Made by a program: the position numbers and the translations under genes. The notes under the pieces were generated by a model that made no database searches, was not told the origin of the DNA, and was given only the letters and a program-made list of their open reading frames with translations. A stretch of 64,000 bases of DNA from Scytonema sp. RU_4_4 (GTDB taxonomy: Bacteria > Cyanobacteriota > Cyanobacteriia > Cyanobacteriales > Nostocaceae), in NCBI GenBank assembly GCA_012031965.1, contig JAAUSC010000004.1, forward strand, positions 1 to 64,000, in the 5' to 3' direction. Shown here in pieces: positions 47,399 to 56,960 of the stretch (position 1 is its first letter; the number at the start of each line of letters is the position of its first letter).

Positions 47399-50300
47399 TC
47401 AATTTTGGCTAGATTTGTCCAAGTGTTGTAGAACGGTGTTCACTTTGTTTATTAACTCAGCGGTCGAAAACCCTTTTGTGAGATAATCCGTGGCTCCCAA
47501 ACGTTTTGCTTCATCGAACCACTCCTCCGATAACCGCGAAGAGATAACGAGAATTGGGACAGTCATTCCGGCTTGGCGACAGCGATCGATCAGCGTAAAG
47601 CCATCCATAGTGGGCATTTCAATATCGGTAATCACCAAACTCGGATGACGGTGATCTTGTAACCAATTCCAGGCTTCTTGTCCATCAGCACAGGTATAAG
47701 TGGCATAACCATAAGTATTCAGGCTCGCTTCCAGCCGTCGCCGCATGAGGGCTGCATCATCCACAATCAGGATCGTTGGAGCAAGGCGATCGGACTGCCA
47801 ATCTTCTGGTTCCGATGGCTGAATTGGCGCTGACTCAAAGGTTGTGATCGAGGAGGTGCGTAACCATTCTACCAATGCGCGAGCCTCTAGTACAGGAATT
47901 AGGGAACCATTGGGCTGTAAGCTCAGACCAATTAATCCGTCTGGTGCAACCAACGGAGTTGGCAGTGGGTTAATAATGAGCTCCGATTGTTCCAGAAGTT
48001 CGTCAGCAAGTAACCAGATGCCTTGCTGCGATCCCTGAGCAGAAATGTAAACACAAACGGCTGTATCCGGTAATGAACGGCTGGTCGATCGGCGTTGCCA
48101 GTATTCCCACAAATCTAAAGCAGGCGTCGAGCCAGTGTCATCCTGAATTGTCCAGAATGAGTAGGCTGAATGAGAATCGCTTGTCTGGCTTGCATTCAAG
48201 GTACTGAAGAGTGTGATGGTCCTGATGTCATCTACAGGAATCGCAAAGGTTTGATGCCCCGCCTGCAACAATATACAGGGAACTAACAAGCGAGGCACTG
48301 GAAACTCTAGATGAAAGGTTGTTCCTGCCCCCGGAATCGTATGCAGGCTAAGGCGTCCCCTTAATTGAGCCACTTGCGCTGCAACTACATCCATGCCAAC
48401 GCCTCGCCCGGAAATCTCGCTTACTTGGGTTTCGGACGTGAAACCAGGCTGACAAATCACAGCCAGGAGTTCAGCAGGCGTTTGCGTACTAGTGAGCGGT
48501 AAGCCCAGCGTTGCTGCTCTGGTTCGGATGGCTTGGGAATCAATGCCGTGACCGTCATCGGCTAATTCAAGTTGGAACGTATTCCCTTGTCGCTTCAAAG
48601 ATAGAACGATGGTACCTTGTTCTGGCTTGCCTTGGGCAACTCGCTCTGCTGGAGATTCCAACCCATGATCGTAAGCATTGCGAATCAAGTGCAGTAAAGC
48701 AGGCTCCAGGTTGCGCGCGATGCTGACATCAAGTTCAGTTTGCTCTCCTTGAAGGACCAATTGAGCTGGCTTGCCATAGCGAGTCGTGAGGTCTCGCAGA
48801 ATTGCCCTAACTCGAAACCCTAGACTGTGGAACGGAACAAGCCGAGTGTCCTCAACTGTATTTTGCAGTTGCAGAACGCTGGTGTCCACATTATACATAT
48901 TCTCCGTGATTTGCTGTGCAGTTTTTCTCGCTTCGGCTCCAATTTCCGAAAGGCGCAGGCTTGACTCCAGCAGGCGATTGATGACGCTATATCCCTGACG
49001 ATAGCGTTCGGGCTTAGGTCCTTGTGCAAAGGCTTGTGTGCTCAAATCACTTAATAGCGCATAGTCGTCCTGAATTTGCCGCAGATGAGTGATGTACTGA
49101 ATACCTTCCTGGGCTAGAGCGACAATCTGCGAGATTTGGTTTTGCAACGTCTGATAAAACCCCTGAGTTGTTCGGAGCGAGAGGAGGGTGTCAACCAGGT
49201 ATTGCGCTGATCGATCCAGCTTCTCTAGGGGCACCGGGATCTGAACTTTCTGCGGATCTGCGCTGAGAGAGTTGGGCTTAGAGGGAGGCGAGTCAGGCAG
49301 GGCAGAAGGTTGCGAGAGCAGGCGCGGTTCACTTGTTATCCAAGGGGGTAACTGAGCTGAATCGGGGGATTCAGAAAGCTCACTCGTCTGTATAGGCTGA
49401 TCCAACCATACCGGAACCTGACTGAGGTCTGGCAGGTCGTTTACTGGATGGCGATCGCCATCTAATAATTGAGGGTCAGCATTAGCAGCCGCGTCAGCCG
49501 GATGAAGCTCATCAACAACCTCACTCACTTCAGCAAAGTTTGCCAGATTAGACAGCAGCGTTAAGGGATCCAAAAAGCTGGCAACGTCGAGTGATGGGGC
49601 TGCTTCAGTCTGCTTCAGTTCGTCCAACCATGCGGTGGCTTGGTCTGTCCTCAAGCAGAGGGTATCGGATTGTGGCGGTAAGTCAGCGTCCAATGGGTCT
49701 GAATCAACGGCTGGCGCGAGGTCTAACCGGGGTTGATGATCAGCAACCTGTGTAATGTCGGTGCTCTCAGACTCGAAGCAAACAGGGCTCCCGCTTTGCT
49801 TGGCACAGGTTTTGAGGGTTTGGAAAAACCGCAGCCACTGCGATCGCCAAACCGCATTCTCCGGTTGAGTGAACAGCGCTTGAGCCTGATGCAACAAATC
49901 CGTCCAGCCTGAGGCAAATTCTAGTTCTTGACCGATTTGTTGGAGTTGGGCTAAAGTCTGCTGTGCGATGTTCAGCATTGCCGGAGGCACAGTGCCCTGA
50001 TTGGGTAATCGTTCCAATGCAATTTCCAACTCCAGGACGACCAGATCAAATCCTTGCTCAGCGAAGTCTTGATGGAGTTGTTTTAGCTCATCCCACTGCG
50101 ACAGGTATTGCTCCTGAATCGTCTTGTGCAGTGTCTGAATCCGATCGAGTAACGGTTTGGTTTCTTGTGAGTTCTGAAGTTCTAGGGTTCCAGTTAACAA
50201 TTCACCCGCCTCCAGCAAAGCTTGGCTGAGATAACCATCTGCCAGGGGCGGAGCAAGATCCAGGTAGCGCAAATCGGCGAGAATTTCTTCTAGGGCGGTC

Positions 50301-50542
50301 GCAACTTGTAGAATTGCTTCAGCCGCCACCGTCACGGCACCGCCCTTGATGGTATGGATACAGCGGTAAAGCTCTTGAATATCGGTTTTCCAGGAGTCAA
50401 CTTGAAAGTGCTGTACAATTTGACTATATCGCTGCAGGTAGTTCTGAGTATCGACGACAAACAGGCTACATAACTCCTGTTGCAGTTGAGCGTCAGCAAT
50501 TGCGTCTACTTCTTGGAACGGATTAGTTTCTGGGTTCGACAT
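47399..50542 (-). CDS. CheA-type hybrid histidine kinase with C-terminal receiver (PixL-like)
   Basis: Central kinase of the chemosensory operon, 1047 residues. In order: Hpt domain with phosphoacceptor H63 (RCIHTIKGGA), a long linker rich in Asp/Pro/Gln, a dimerisation region (about 440-560), the HATPase domain (about 600-720; LIRNAYDHGLESPAERV, ELADDGHGID, GRGVGMDVV), a CheW-like domain (about 735-890) and a receiver (from about 923, phosphoacceptor D973 in LVITDIEMP, KG motif in place of KP). The receiver fused to CheA matches PixL/TaxAY-type kinases of cyanobacterial motility operons. It starts two bases after the MCP stop, so the two are coupled. Confidence 0.93.
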   Translation of the reverse strand: MSNPETNPFQEVDAIADAQLQQELCSLFVVDTQNYLQRYSQIVQHFQVDSWKTDIQELYRCIHTIKGGAVTVAAEAILQVATALEEILADLRYLDLAPPLADGYLSQALLEAGELLTGTLELQNSQETKPLLDRIQTLHKTIQEQYLSQWDELKQLHQDFAEQGFDLVVLELEIALERLPNQGTVPPAMLNIAQQTLAQLQQIGQELEFASGWTDLLHQAQALFTQPENAVWRSQWLRFFQTLKTCAKQSGSPVCFESESTDITQVADHQPRLDLAPAVDSDPLDADLPPQSDTLCLRTDQATAWLDELKQTEAAPSLDVASFLDPLTLLSNLANFAEVSEVVDELHPADAAANADPQLLDGDRHPVNDLPDLSQVPVWLDQPIQTSELSESPDSAQLPPWITSEPRLLSQPSALPDSPPSKPNSLSADPQKVQIPVPLEKLDRSAQYLVDTLLSLRTTQGFYQTLQNQISQIVALAQEGIQYITHLRQIQDDYALLSDLSTQAFAQGPKPERYRQGYSVINRLLESSLRLSEIGAEARKTAQQITENMYNVDTSVLQLQNTVEDTRLVPFHSLGFRVRAILRDLTTRYGKPAQLVLQGEQTELDVSIARNLEPALLHLIRNAYDHGLESPAERVAQGKPEQGTIVLSLKRQGNTFQLELADDGHGIDSQAIRTRAATLGLPLTSTQTPAELLAVICQPGFTSETQVSEISGRGVGMDVVAAQVAQLRGRLSLHTIPGAGTTFHLEFPVPRLLVPCILLQAGHQTFAIPVDDIRTITLFSTLNASQTSDSHSAYSFWTIQDDTGSTPALDLWEYWQRRSTSRSLPDTAVCVYISAQGSQQGIWLLADELLEQSELIINPLPTPLVAPDGLIGLSLQPNGSLIPVLEARALVEWLRTSSITTFESAPIQPSEPEDWQSDRLAPTILIVDDAALMRRRLEASLNTYGYATYTCADGQEAWNWLQDHRHPSLVITDIEMPTMDGFTLIDRCRQAGMTVPILVISSRLSEEWFDEAKRLGATDYLTKGFSTAELINKVNTVLQHLDKSSQN

Positions 50543-50544
50543 AG

Positions 50545-52938
50545 TTACCGAACCTCCTTGCCCCGGAAGCTCTTGTTTTCTAACGAATCTTGCTCAAAAC
50601 TTGGCGGTAAACGGAAAAATTCAACGTTGTGGAGTAAAGTACGGGCTAATTGTTCCATTTGTTTTGCCTGTTCTTTTGTCGTATCGGCTCGGTTCAACGT
50701 TTCAGCAGCGATCGCGGAAATACTATGAATTGACTGCAAAGTCCTTTGGGTAGCATCTGCAATGGCTTGGCTAGATTTCGTCATGCGCTGTCCCATTTGT
50801 GCCACTCGTTCACTGACTACCGTAACGGTATCAAATGCTTTGTGAGACTGATTCACACCGGAGGTTAAACGGTTTACCTGCTGATTGATCTGCTGCACAT
50901 CGTGGTTCAAACCAGAAACAACGGTCTGAATCTGGTCTGTACGCTGCTGCTGCAAAACCAGGCTTTGGTTTGTTTGAGTTGCTAACTGATTGACTTGGGC
51001 TGCAATGGTTTCAAATTCGCGAGTAATCACCGCTAGCTGTTCAGGATCTTGCTGTGCTGAAGCACGACTCGCCAATATGGAAGCATTCACAGCGAGTATT
51101 CGGGTCATAGCGGCAATGCGCTTTTGATCTTTGGCAAACTGCGCCGCTAGATCCACGTAATTGGTGAGGGTTTCCGTGCGTTTGACAATTTGATTGATAT
51201 CTTGCTGAAGTCCCGTAATCCCTTTGGTCATCGCCTTCGCTTCCTGCTGTCCCTGGGCGATCGCACTCCGTGTCAATTCAACAGCTTCACTCGTTGCAAC
51301 GGCTTGCTTCGTAATGTCTTGAGAGAGTTCGTTGACGACTTCTATCAAGCTTTGCACTTGTACAGCGGATTGGGTTTGCTGTTGAACATGACCTGCGACA
51401 GTCACCGCCAATTGCTCTAAGTCCTGAGTACCTTGAGTCATCTGCTTAGCCGCAGTTAAGGCGATCGCCATAATTTGTCCCAACCGCTCAATCAAGCGGT
51501 TTAAAATATCCGCCACCAGCCCCGTCATCTGGTGACTCACCTGAGCTTCTACCGTCAAATCACCATTCTCGATCGCAGCCACTACATTGAGAATGTGTTC
51601 TACCTCCCCTTGCAGGGACTGGCTTTCTAGTTCTGCCTTCTTTGCCTGTTTCAATCGCATTTCCGCCTGGACAGTATGGGCAACTTCTTGCCGAATTTGC
51701 TCCTCATTGGCTTTGATTTGTTCTAGCAAGTTAAAGAATGTCACAGAAAGTTGTCCAATTTCATCTTGATGCTCTGATAACGCGAGGATTTGCTCATCTT
51801 TAGCCGCTAACTGATGACATGCCTCTAAAATGGGGTGCAACCGGCGATTGAGAGAACGAATCGCCAGGATGAGAATGAGGGCAAGTAACAGCCCCGCAGT
51901 CACTGTCCCCCCTACTGTCATCAACGCCACTCGATTAAAAATCGCATTGTAGGGGACAAAGGCTAAGGCAATCCAGTTACTTTCAGGAACTTGTGCGTAA
52001 GCCCAATATCCTTTTTCACCTTCTATCAGACCAGATTCCCCAACCTTCATCTGAGACCATACCGCCTCTAGACCTGGAATCGACTGATAAGTTTTTGAAT
52101 TGCGCTTGCTCTTTGGAGCAGCGGGATAGGAAACAACCTGCCCCGTTTTGGTCAACAGCGCAAAATATCCCGCTTGATACAACACCGAATCGTTAAGCAC
52201 CTTATTAAAGGAGGTGCTGTCTAGATCCACAAAAACAGAGCCTAACCAGTTACCTCGCTCATCTAAGATCTGGGAGTAGTAGGTCGATTGAATCTGATTG
52301 CCATATTGATAAGGCTGTGACCAAACGTCCTTTTGAGGCAAAAAGTAGTTTTTGTAGCGATCGCTTTCAGGATAAAAATTGCCAGACTGAGTACCATTAA
52401 TAAATCGAATCTTATCATTGGGTGGAGGCAGCAGTTGACCGCTCGCATTTGGATTCCCTGAATCCACATGAAAGTAGGAGAAGAACCACGCTTGCTCTGG
52501 TAACACTCCATTTTCACTTTGACCAAAACCTAAGCCAACCACAGATACGGGTCGGTCTTCAAACAATTCAAACGTTAACCGACGGTAGGTTTCTGGAGTT
52601 TTCGCCTTCTGAACATGCAGCGTCAGGATGCTGGTTCGGAGTGTGTTTGCCAAAAGTTCAGCTTGCTCGATGGTGTTTGTGACGACGTGAACTTTGTCGC
52701 TCAGGGTTTGCTGAATTTCCTCTTTTGCCTGAAATTTGACGATCTCCCCAAAGAGCAACGCAATCCCGCCGATACCGACTAAAGCCCCTCCCATGACTGA
52801 GATGAACAGTTGAGTACCGACTGACCTAAAACGAAATCGTTTAATGCCCGGAAGCTGTAGCACCTTCTGGAGGACATTTCCAGACGCTTTCGTTTGCTGA
52901 GCTAGGGTGGACTGTGAGTTGTCAGACGTAGAAGTCAT
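50545..52938 (-). CDS. Methyl-accepting chemotaxis-like protein (second MCP)
   Basis: A 797-residue membrane receptor. TM1 (about 45-70: LFISVMGGALVGIGGIALLF), a periplasmic Cache-like sensing domain (about 75-345, with FFSYFHVDSGNPNASGQLL and FVDLDSTSFNKVL), TM2 (about 352-375), HAMP region, and a signalling coiled coil. A second HAMP-like unit begins around 475 (VVAAIENGDLTVEAQVS). The cytoplasmic hairpin tip is non-canonical: ILAVNASILASRASAQQDPE instead of the usual LALNAAIEAARAGE. It lies between MCP1 and CheA and is translated in the same operon. Confidence 0.88.
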   Translation of the reverse strand: MTSTSDNSQSTLAQQTKASGNVLQKVLQLPGIKRFRFRSVGTQLFISVMGGALVGIGGIALLFGEIVKFQAKEEIQQTLSDKVHVVTNTIEQAELLANTLRTSILTLHVQKAKTPETYRRLTFELFEDRPVSVVGLGFGQSENGVLPEQAWFFSYFHVDSGNPNASGQLLPPPNDKIRFINGTQSGNFYPESDRYKNYFLPQKDVWSQPYQYGNQIQSTYYSQILDERGNWLGSVFVDLDSTSFNKVLNDSVLYQAGYFALLTKTGQVVSYPAAPKSKRNSKTYQSIPGLEAVWSQMKVGESGLIEGEKGYWAYAQVPESNWIALAFVPYNAIFNRVALMTVGGTVTAGLLLALILILAIRSLNRRLHPILEACHQLAAKDEQILALSEHQDEIGQLSVTFFNLLEQIKANEEQIRQEVAHTVQAEMRLKQAKKAELESQSLQGEVEHILNVVAAIENGDLTVEAQVSHQMTGLVADILNRLIERLGQIMAIALTAAKQMTQGTQDLEQLAVTVAGHVQQQTQSAVQVQSLIEVVNELSQDITKQAVATSEAVELTRSAIAQGQQEAKAMTKGITGLQQDINQIVKRTETLTNYVDLAAQFAKDQKRIAAMTRILAVNASILASRASAQQDPEQLAVITREFETIAAQVNQLATQTNQSLVLQQQRTDQIQTVVSGLNHDVQQINQQVNRLTSGVNQSHKAFDTVTVVSERVAQMGQRMTKSSQAIADATQRTLQSIHSISAIAAETLNRADTTKEQAKQMEQLARTLLHNVEFFRLPPSFEQDSLENKSFRGKEVR

Positions 52939-52991
52939 AGGAGATTATGAAAAGGGAGAAAGGGAATGAGACCATTCGGAGGGACTGTTAA

Positions 52992-55928
52992 TCAAACCCC
53001 CGGCTGAATCTCTACAGTGGTGGCTTTATCTTGGGAAAGGTCTACTGGCTCTTCCGTTTGTGTAGGTTGCAGGTCTGGAGTAGGTAAGCGGAAGAATTGC
53101 ACAGTCTGGAGGAGCTGAGTCGATAAGGCATCAATTCGATCGGATTGATGTTGAGAAGTTTGGGTCAGTTCTGCGGTTTTCGCTGCAAGTTCAGCGATAA
53201 CTCGCATCACCCCAGCAGTTGTTTGAACGGCATCAACAATGTTCTGACTAAACTGGGCAACCGCCTCACCCGCTTGAACCGCTTCGTCTGTGATGGTCTG
53301 CACATTGTTGAACACTTGATTGGATTGCTCAACCCCTTGAGTAAATCCTCTCACCAGTTCACCCAAACTCTGTACATCTGCATCGATCTCTGAAACAGCA
53401 CTATGGATTTGAGTACTTTGTCGCTCCAGCGTCACCAGCCCTTCACTGGTTTGCTGAGCCAGCTTACTGACTTGGTCGGCAATTGAGTCAAATTCTCGCG
53501 CAACCACGACAAATTGTCTTGGATCTCGTTGTTGAGAAGCTCTGGCTGCGACGAGTGAGGCATTCATTGCTAAGGTTTGAGTAATAAATGCGATCTGGCT
53601 TTGATCTTGGACGAACTGATCCGCCAACCCCACAAATTCCCCCAGGGTTTTCATTCGCTGGATGATCCGATCGGTTCCTTCGTACAAAACCTGAATTCCT
53701 TGAGTCATTGTGGCAATCACATCCTGCCCTAGCGCTACTGTACTGTATACGGTTCGCAGTGATTCGCTAGCTATGTTCACCCGTTCTGCAGAATCTTGAG
53801 CAGCATGCTCTGCTTGTTCTGTCAAGTGCAACACCTGCGCGGCAGCCTGCGCTTGCTGTTGAGCATTGGATGCTACCGTTCGAGCCAGTTCTTTTTGCTG
53901 ATTGGCTCCCTTTGATACCTGACGTGTCGCCTCTAAAACCTGGTTCAAAACGTAGGCAAGTCGCTCAATCAAGCGGTTAAAAATGTCAGAAACCAGACCT
54001 GTCATGCGATCGCTGACCTGAGCCTGCACCGTCAAGTCACCTTCCTCAACCGCAGAAACCACATCCAGGAGATGTCCTACCTCACCTTGTAAGATTTCAC
54101 TTTCCAGCGCCAGAGCAATCAAACTGGCAATGGAGTAGATAAAGGTTTGTTCCTCGGGTTTCCATTCTCGTCGAGTTTCCAACTGTTCACAGCAGACAAC
54201 TCCCACCACACGATTTGCGGTTTGAATGGGAAAATCTAGCATCGATACGATGTTTAGCGGTATCAAATATGGCTCTGCTAACTCGATCGTTCGAGGATCA
54301 CTCTGGACATCCGGCGCATTGACTAAACCATCGTTTGTTAGCGCCGTAAAATAGCTCGGACAATCTGCAACACGGAGTTCTGATCCTTCTAAGTGTTGAT
54401 TTGAGGAACGTTCATATAAATCAATACAGTTGAGCTGCGATCGATCTGAGGTGTAGAGCCAGACGCTGACGCGTCCTATTTCTAGAGTATGAGCAATGGT
54501 TTCTGTGAAGGTTCTAGCTGCTTCCTTGGTTTTCCCCTGAATCAATGCTTCATTTCGAGCCAAGTTAGACAACACATCGTTGTATTGACTGAGTTGAGCT
54601 GCATTCCATTGCAAGGTTCTCAACAGTTCTTGAATCTGGTCAGCCATGCGGTTGAGGTTGTCACCTAGGGTTGTCACCTCATCAGAGCCCCCGATCGTCA
54701 GACGAGTCTCAAAATTTCCCTGCCCAAATTGCTCCACTGTCACTGCGGCGACTTCAATGGGTTTTATCCCTTGCTTGGCAATCATACTTGCAGCAATACC
54801 GATCACGATAATGCTCAGTAAAGTTCCCCAAAAGAACAATTGTTGCAAGCTTTGTTGCGCTCGAAACGCCTCCTCAAGCTCAGTTTCCACTAGAATAAAC
54901 CACCCCAGATTGGGCAAACGACCGACCGTAGGCACGACCGCATATCCCAACAGTTCATCTTCCTTGTCTATGACATCGACCGTTAGCAAGGATCCTGACG
55001 TGGCGGTTTTCCGGAGTTGAGCAAGCTTAGGGAAAAGTTCATCGGCGATTTTGCCTAGATGGGCACTGCGTTGCTCTTGCGCCCCTTCTTGAGACTTGTC
55101 GTCTTTACCGGCATTTTCACGCTCATCACGGGTTTCGGGTGCATCATCAGCATCTGTTTCCGCAATTTCAGTTGAGAGGAAGATTTTGCCGCTCTTATCT
55201 ACGAAGTGATATTCCCCAAGAACATCAAAGCCCTTCAGCAATTCTTTGATCGCTGCGGTCGGGATACGGGTTCGTATCACCCCAATCACTTGCCCAGTAT
55301 CACTATCCTTGACAGGAGCAGCAACAAAAATTTGTTCCGTTTTCGTGGAACTCGACATCCTGGGCTGAGAAATGAACGGACGCCCCGTTGCCATGACTTC
55401 CCGAAAGTAATCATCATTTTTATGATTGTTATGGGCTATTCCACCAGTGACGGCAATTTCATGACCGTCTTTATCCAGAAATGCAATACTGTTGTAAGCG
55501 TTGCCGTAGGCTGTAATCCAGTTACTGAGGAACTGTTCCTTTTCCGCAATGGTTAGACTGGATCGTAGCCTAGGATTAGCCAAAAAAGGTTGTCGAGCGA
55601 GCACTTCAATGTCACCATAGCGCTCGAACATAAAACGGCTGACTTTATCTGCCAAAAGTTCTGCGTTGACTTGTTCGCTTTGCTCAACTTGCTTCGTGAT
55701 AATTTGGTCAGCGACCACATACCCCGCTGTACCAGTCAGCAGTACCGGTAGGGTGCCAATTCCAACGGCAAGGAGTGTTGTCTTGAAGCGTAGACTTGAC
55801 CAAAAGGAACGCTTGTGAACCCCTGAACGATTATTTTGGTTCGTCCAAGCCTGAAGAGTCGAGTCCTGTCCGTTAAATGGAGTAACTTCCTCAGACCGTG
55901 ATTCGGGTTTTGATGAAGTGGTTGTCAT
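52992..55928 (-). CDS. Methyl-accepting chemotaxis-like protein with dCache, HAMP and GAF (first MCP)
   Basis: A 978-residue receptor, the main sensor of the operon. TM1 (about 48-74), a double Cache domain (about 75-355) with an acidic low-complexity loop (TRDERENAGKDDKSQEGAQE) inside it, TM2 (about 362-385), HAMP, a GAF domain (about 455-610; DFPIQTANRVVGVVCCEQLE), a second HAMP-like unit, and an MCP signalling region with a divergent tip (TLAMNASLVAARASQQRDPR). The GAF has no bilin-binding Cys-His motif, so it is probably not a cyanobacteriochrome; the signal is more likely a small molecule at the Cache domain. Position matches PixJ/TaxD in the classical phototaxis operon. Confidence 0.88.
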   Translation of the reverse strand: MTTTSSKPESRSEEVTPFNGQDSTLQAWTNQNNRSGVHKRSFWSSLRFKTTLLAVGIGTLPVLLTGTAGYVVADQIITKQVEQSEQVNAELLADKVSRFMFERYGDIEVLARQPFLANPRLRSSLTIAEKEQFLSNWITAYGNAYNSIAFLDKDGHEIAVTGGIAHNNHKNDDYFREVMATGRPFISQPRMSSSTKTEQIFVAAPVKDSDTGQVIGVIRTRIPTAAIKELLKGFDVLGEYHFVDKSGKIFLSTEIAETDADDAPETRDERENAGKDDKSQEGAQEQRSAHLGKIADELFPKLAQLRKTATSGSLLTVDVIDKEDELLGYAVVPTVGRLPNLGWFILVETELEEAFRAQQSLQQLFFWGTLLSIIVIGIAASMIAKQGIKPIEVAAVTVEQFGQGNFETRLTIGGSDEVTTLGDNLNRMADQIQELLRTLQWNAAQLSQYNDVLSNLARNEALIQGKTKEAARTFTETIAHTLEIGRVSVWLYTSDRSQLNCIDLYERSSNQHLEGSELRVADCPSYFTALTNDGLVNAPDVQSDPRTIELAEPYLIPLNIVSMLDFPIQTANRVVGVVCCEQLETRREWKPEEQTFIYSIASLIALALESEILQGEVGHLLDVVSAVEEGDLTVQAQVSDRMTGLVSDIFNRLIERLAYVLNQVLEATRQVSKGANQQKELARTVASNAQQQAQAAAQVLHLTEQAEHAAQDSAERVNIASESLRTVYSTVALGQDVIATMTQGIQVLYEGTDRIIQRMKTLGEFVGLADQFVQDQSQIAFITQTLAMNASLVAARASQQRDPRQFVVVAREFDSIADQVSKLAQQTSEGLVTLERQSTQIHSAVSEIDADVQSLGELVRGFTQGVEQSNQVFNNVQTITDEAVQAGEAVAQFSQNIVDAVQTTAGVMRVIAELAAKTAELTQTSQHQSDRIDALSTQLLQTVQFFRLPTPDLQPTQTEEPVDLSQDKATTVEIQPGV

Positions 55929-56111
55929 GATTACCTGGAAATATTACCTGGAGATATTACCTGGAGATATTGCTCAAAACTTGACTGAAAAATGGAATGT
56001 TTATAGAAGATGTTTTTTAGAACAGATCTCACAAAAGGTGTATACAGTGATAACTGCACCCAGGACTTAACTCAGAATTGAACTGAAACGGCTGCTGCAA
56101 TGCACTCAACT

Positions 56112-56585
56112 CTACCGCTGTGGCTGCCAAACTTGATCTGGAATATCTTGGAGCTGAAATTGCCGTCGAGTCAACTCAGGCGCAGAGTCTTGCGTCTCTG
56201 AAATATTGCCAATGACTCGATCGACCACAATTCCAACACCAGCGAGTTTCTCGGTAACTCGATTCAAGCGGACAACATGCAAGACTTCCGTAAAAGCGGA
56301 ACGGACAGGCTGACCAGGGTTTTCTGAGAGAAAAATGGAGGAGGAAATAAGGGGAACAACATCACCTTGATGATGAGTAACCCCTAAAAGGATAGGGCTG
56401 TAGCAGGGTAGGGTGAGTATCTGCAATCGCTTAACAAGCATAATTTCAGCAACCCAACGGGACGGGAAAACAATTTGCTGTTGCCCGATTTCGGTGAGAA
56501 TGTAGTGATGTTGCAACAAGGGTAGGGGCAACATCATACCAGATTCTGCATCGATCGAAATTTCGTTAGAAACATCCATAAGCAT
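56112..56585 (-). CDS. CheW-like coupling protein (PixI-like)
   Basis: A 157-residue CheW-domain adaptor that links the MCPs to CheA. QHHYILTEIGQQQIVFPSRW begins the beta-barrel, GVTHHQGDVVPLISSSIFL and the VGIVVDRVIGNIS segment follow. The open frame starts upstream at a TTG (56612) and overlaps the CheY gene; the ATG at 56585 lies one base after the CheY stop (TGA-A-ATG) and is preferred. Part of the six-gene operon, third gene. Confidence 0.87.
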   Translation of the reverse strand: MLMDVSNEISIDAESGMMLPLPLLQHHYILTEIGQQQIVFPSRWVAEIMLVKRLQILTLPCYSPILLGVTHHQGDVVPLISSSIFLSENPGQPVRSAFTEVLHVVRLNRVTEKLAGVGIVVDRVIGNISETQDSAPELTRRQFQLQDIPDQVWQPQR

Positions 56586-56586
56586 T

Positions 56587-56943
56587 TCAAAGCCTCTGCA
56601 AAGTTTGCTCAAGGCGCTCCCGGCTAATCGGTTTCGTCAGATAGTCATCAGCACCCCCTCGCGTGAGACCGTAGTTGATTTCTATAGGCGTTTTTTTGCA
56701 GGAATAAAAGATGACGTGCTGATTCTCTGTGCGTTGATTCAATCGCAGTTCTCTTAGGAATTTATAGCCATCTTTTTCGGGCATTACGATGTCTAGAAAT
56801 ACAGAAGCATATTTGCTGGTTGCGAGCTTTTCTATGACTCCTGCTGTATTCTCGTAAGCCTCAACTTGATGTCCCAAATCCTCAAGTAGGGAGGCTAAAA
56901 AATGCCGGTCTACAGCACTATCATCAACAATCAAAAATCGCAT
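56587..56943 (-). CDS. CheY-like response regulator (PixH-like)
   Basis: A 118-residue single receiver domain: FLIVDDSAVDR with the acidic pocket, phosphoacceptor D51 (of the ATG form) in VFLDIVMPEKDG, and LTKPIS with the conserved lysine. No output domain, so it acts by protein interaction, probably on the type IV pilus machinery. The ATG at 56943 has an AAAGGT ribosome-binding site; a GTG directly upstream is possible. Second gene of the operon. Confidence 0.92.
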   Translation of the reverse strand: MRFLIVDDSAVDRHFLASLLEDLGHQVEAYENTAGVIEKLATSKYASVFLDIVMPEKDGYKFLRELRLNQRTENQHVIFYSCKKTPIEINYGLTRGGADDYLTKPISRERLEQTLQRL

Positions 56944-56960
56944 CACCTTTCTCTCCTAGG

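Noticed and set aside
54100-54500. Cyanobacteriochrome GAF in the first MCP
   Set aside because: No Cys-His bilin-attachment motif in the expected helix; the domain looks like an ordinary GAF.
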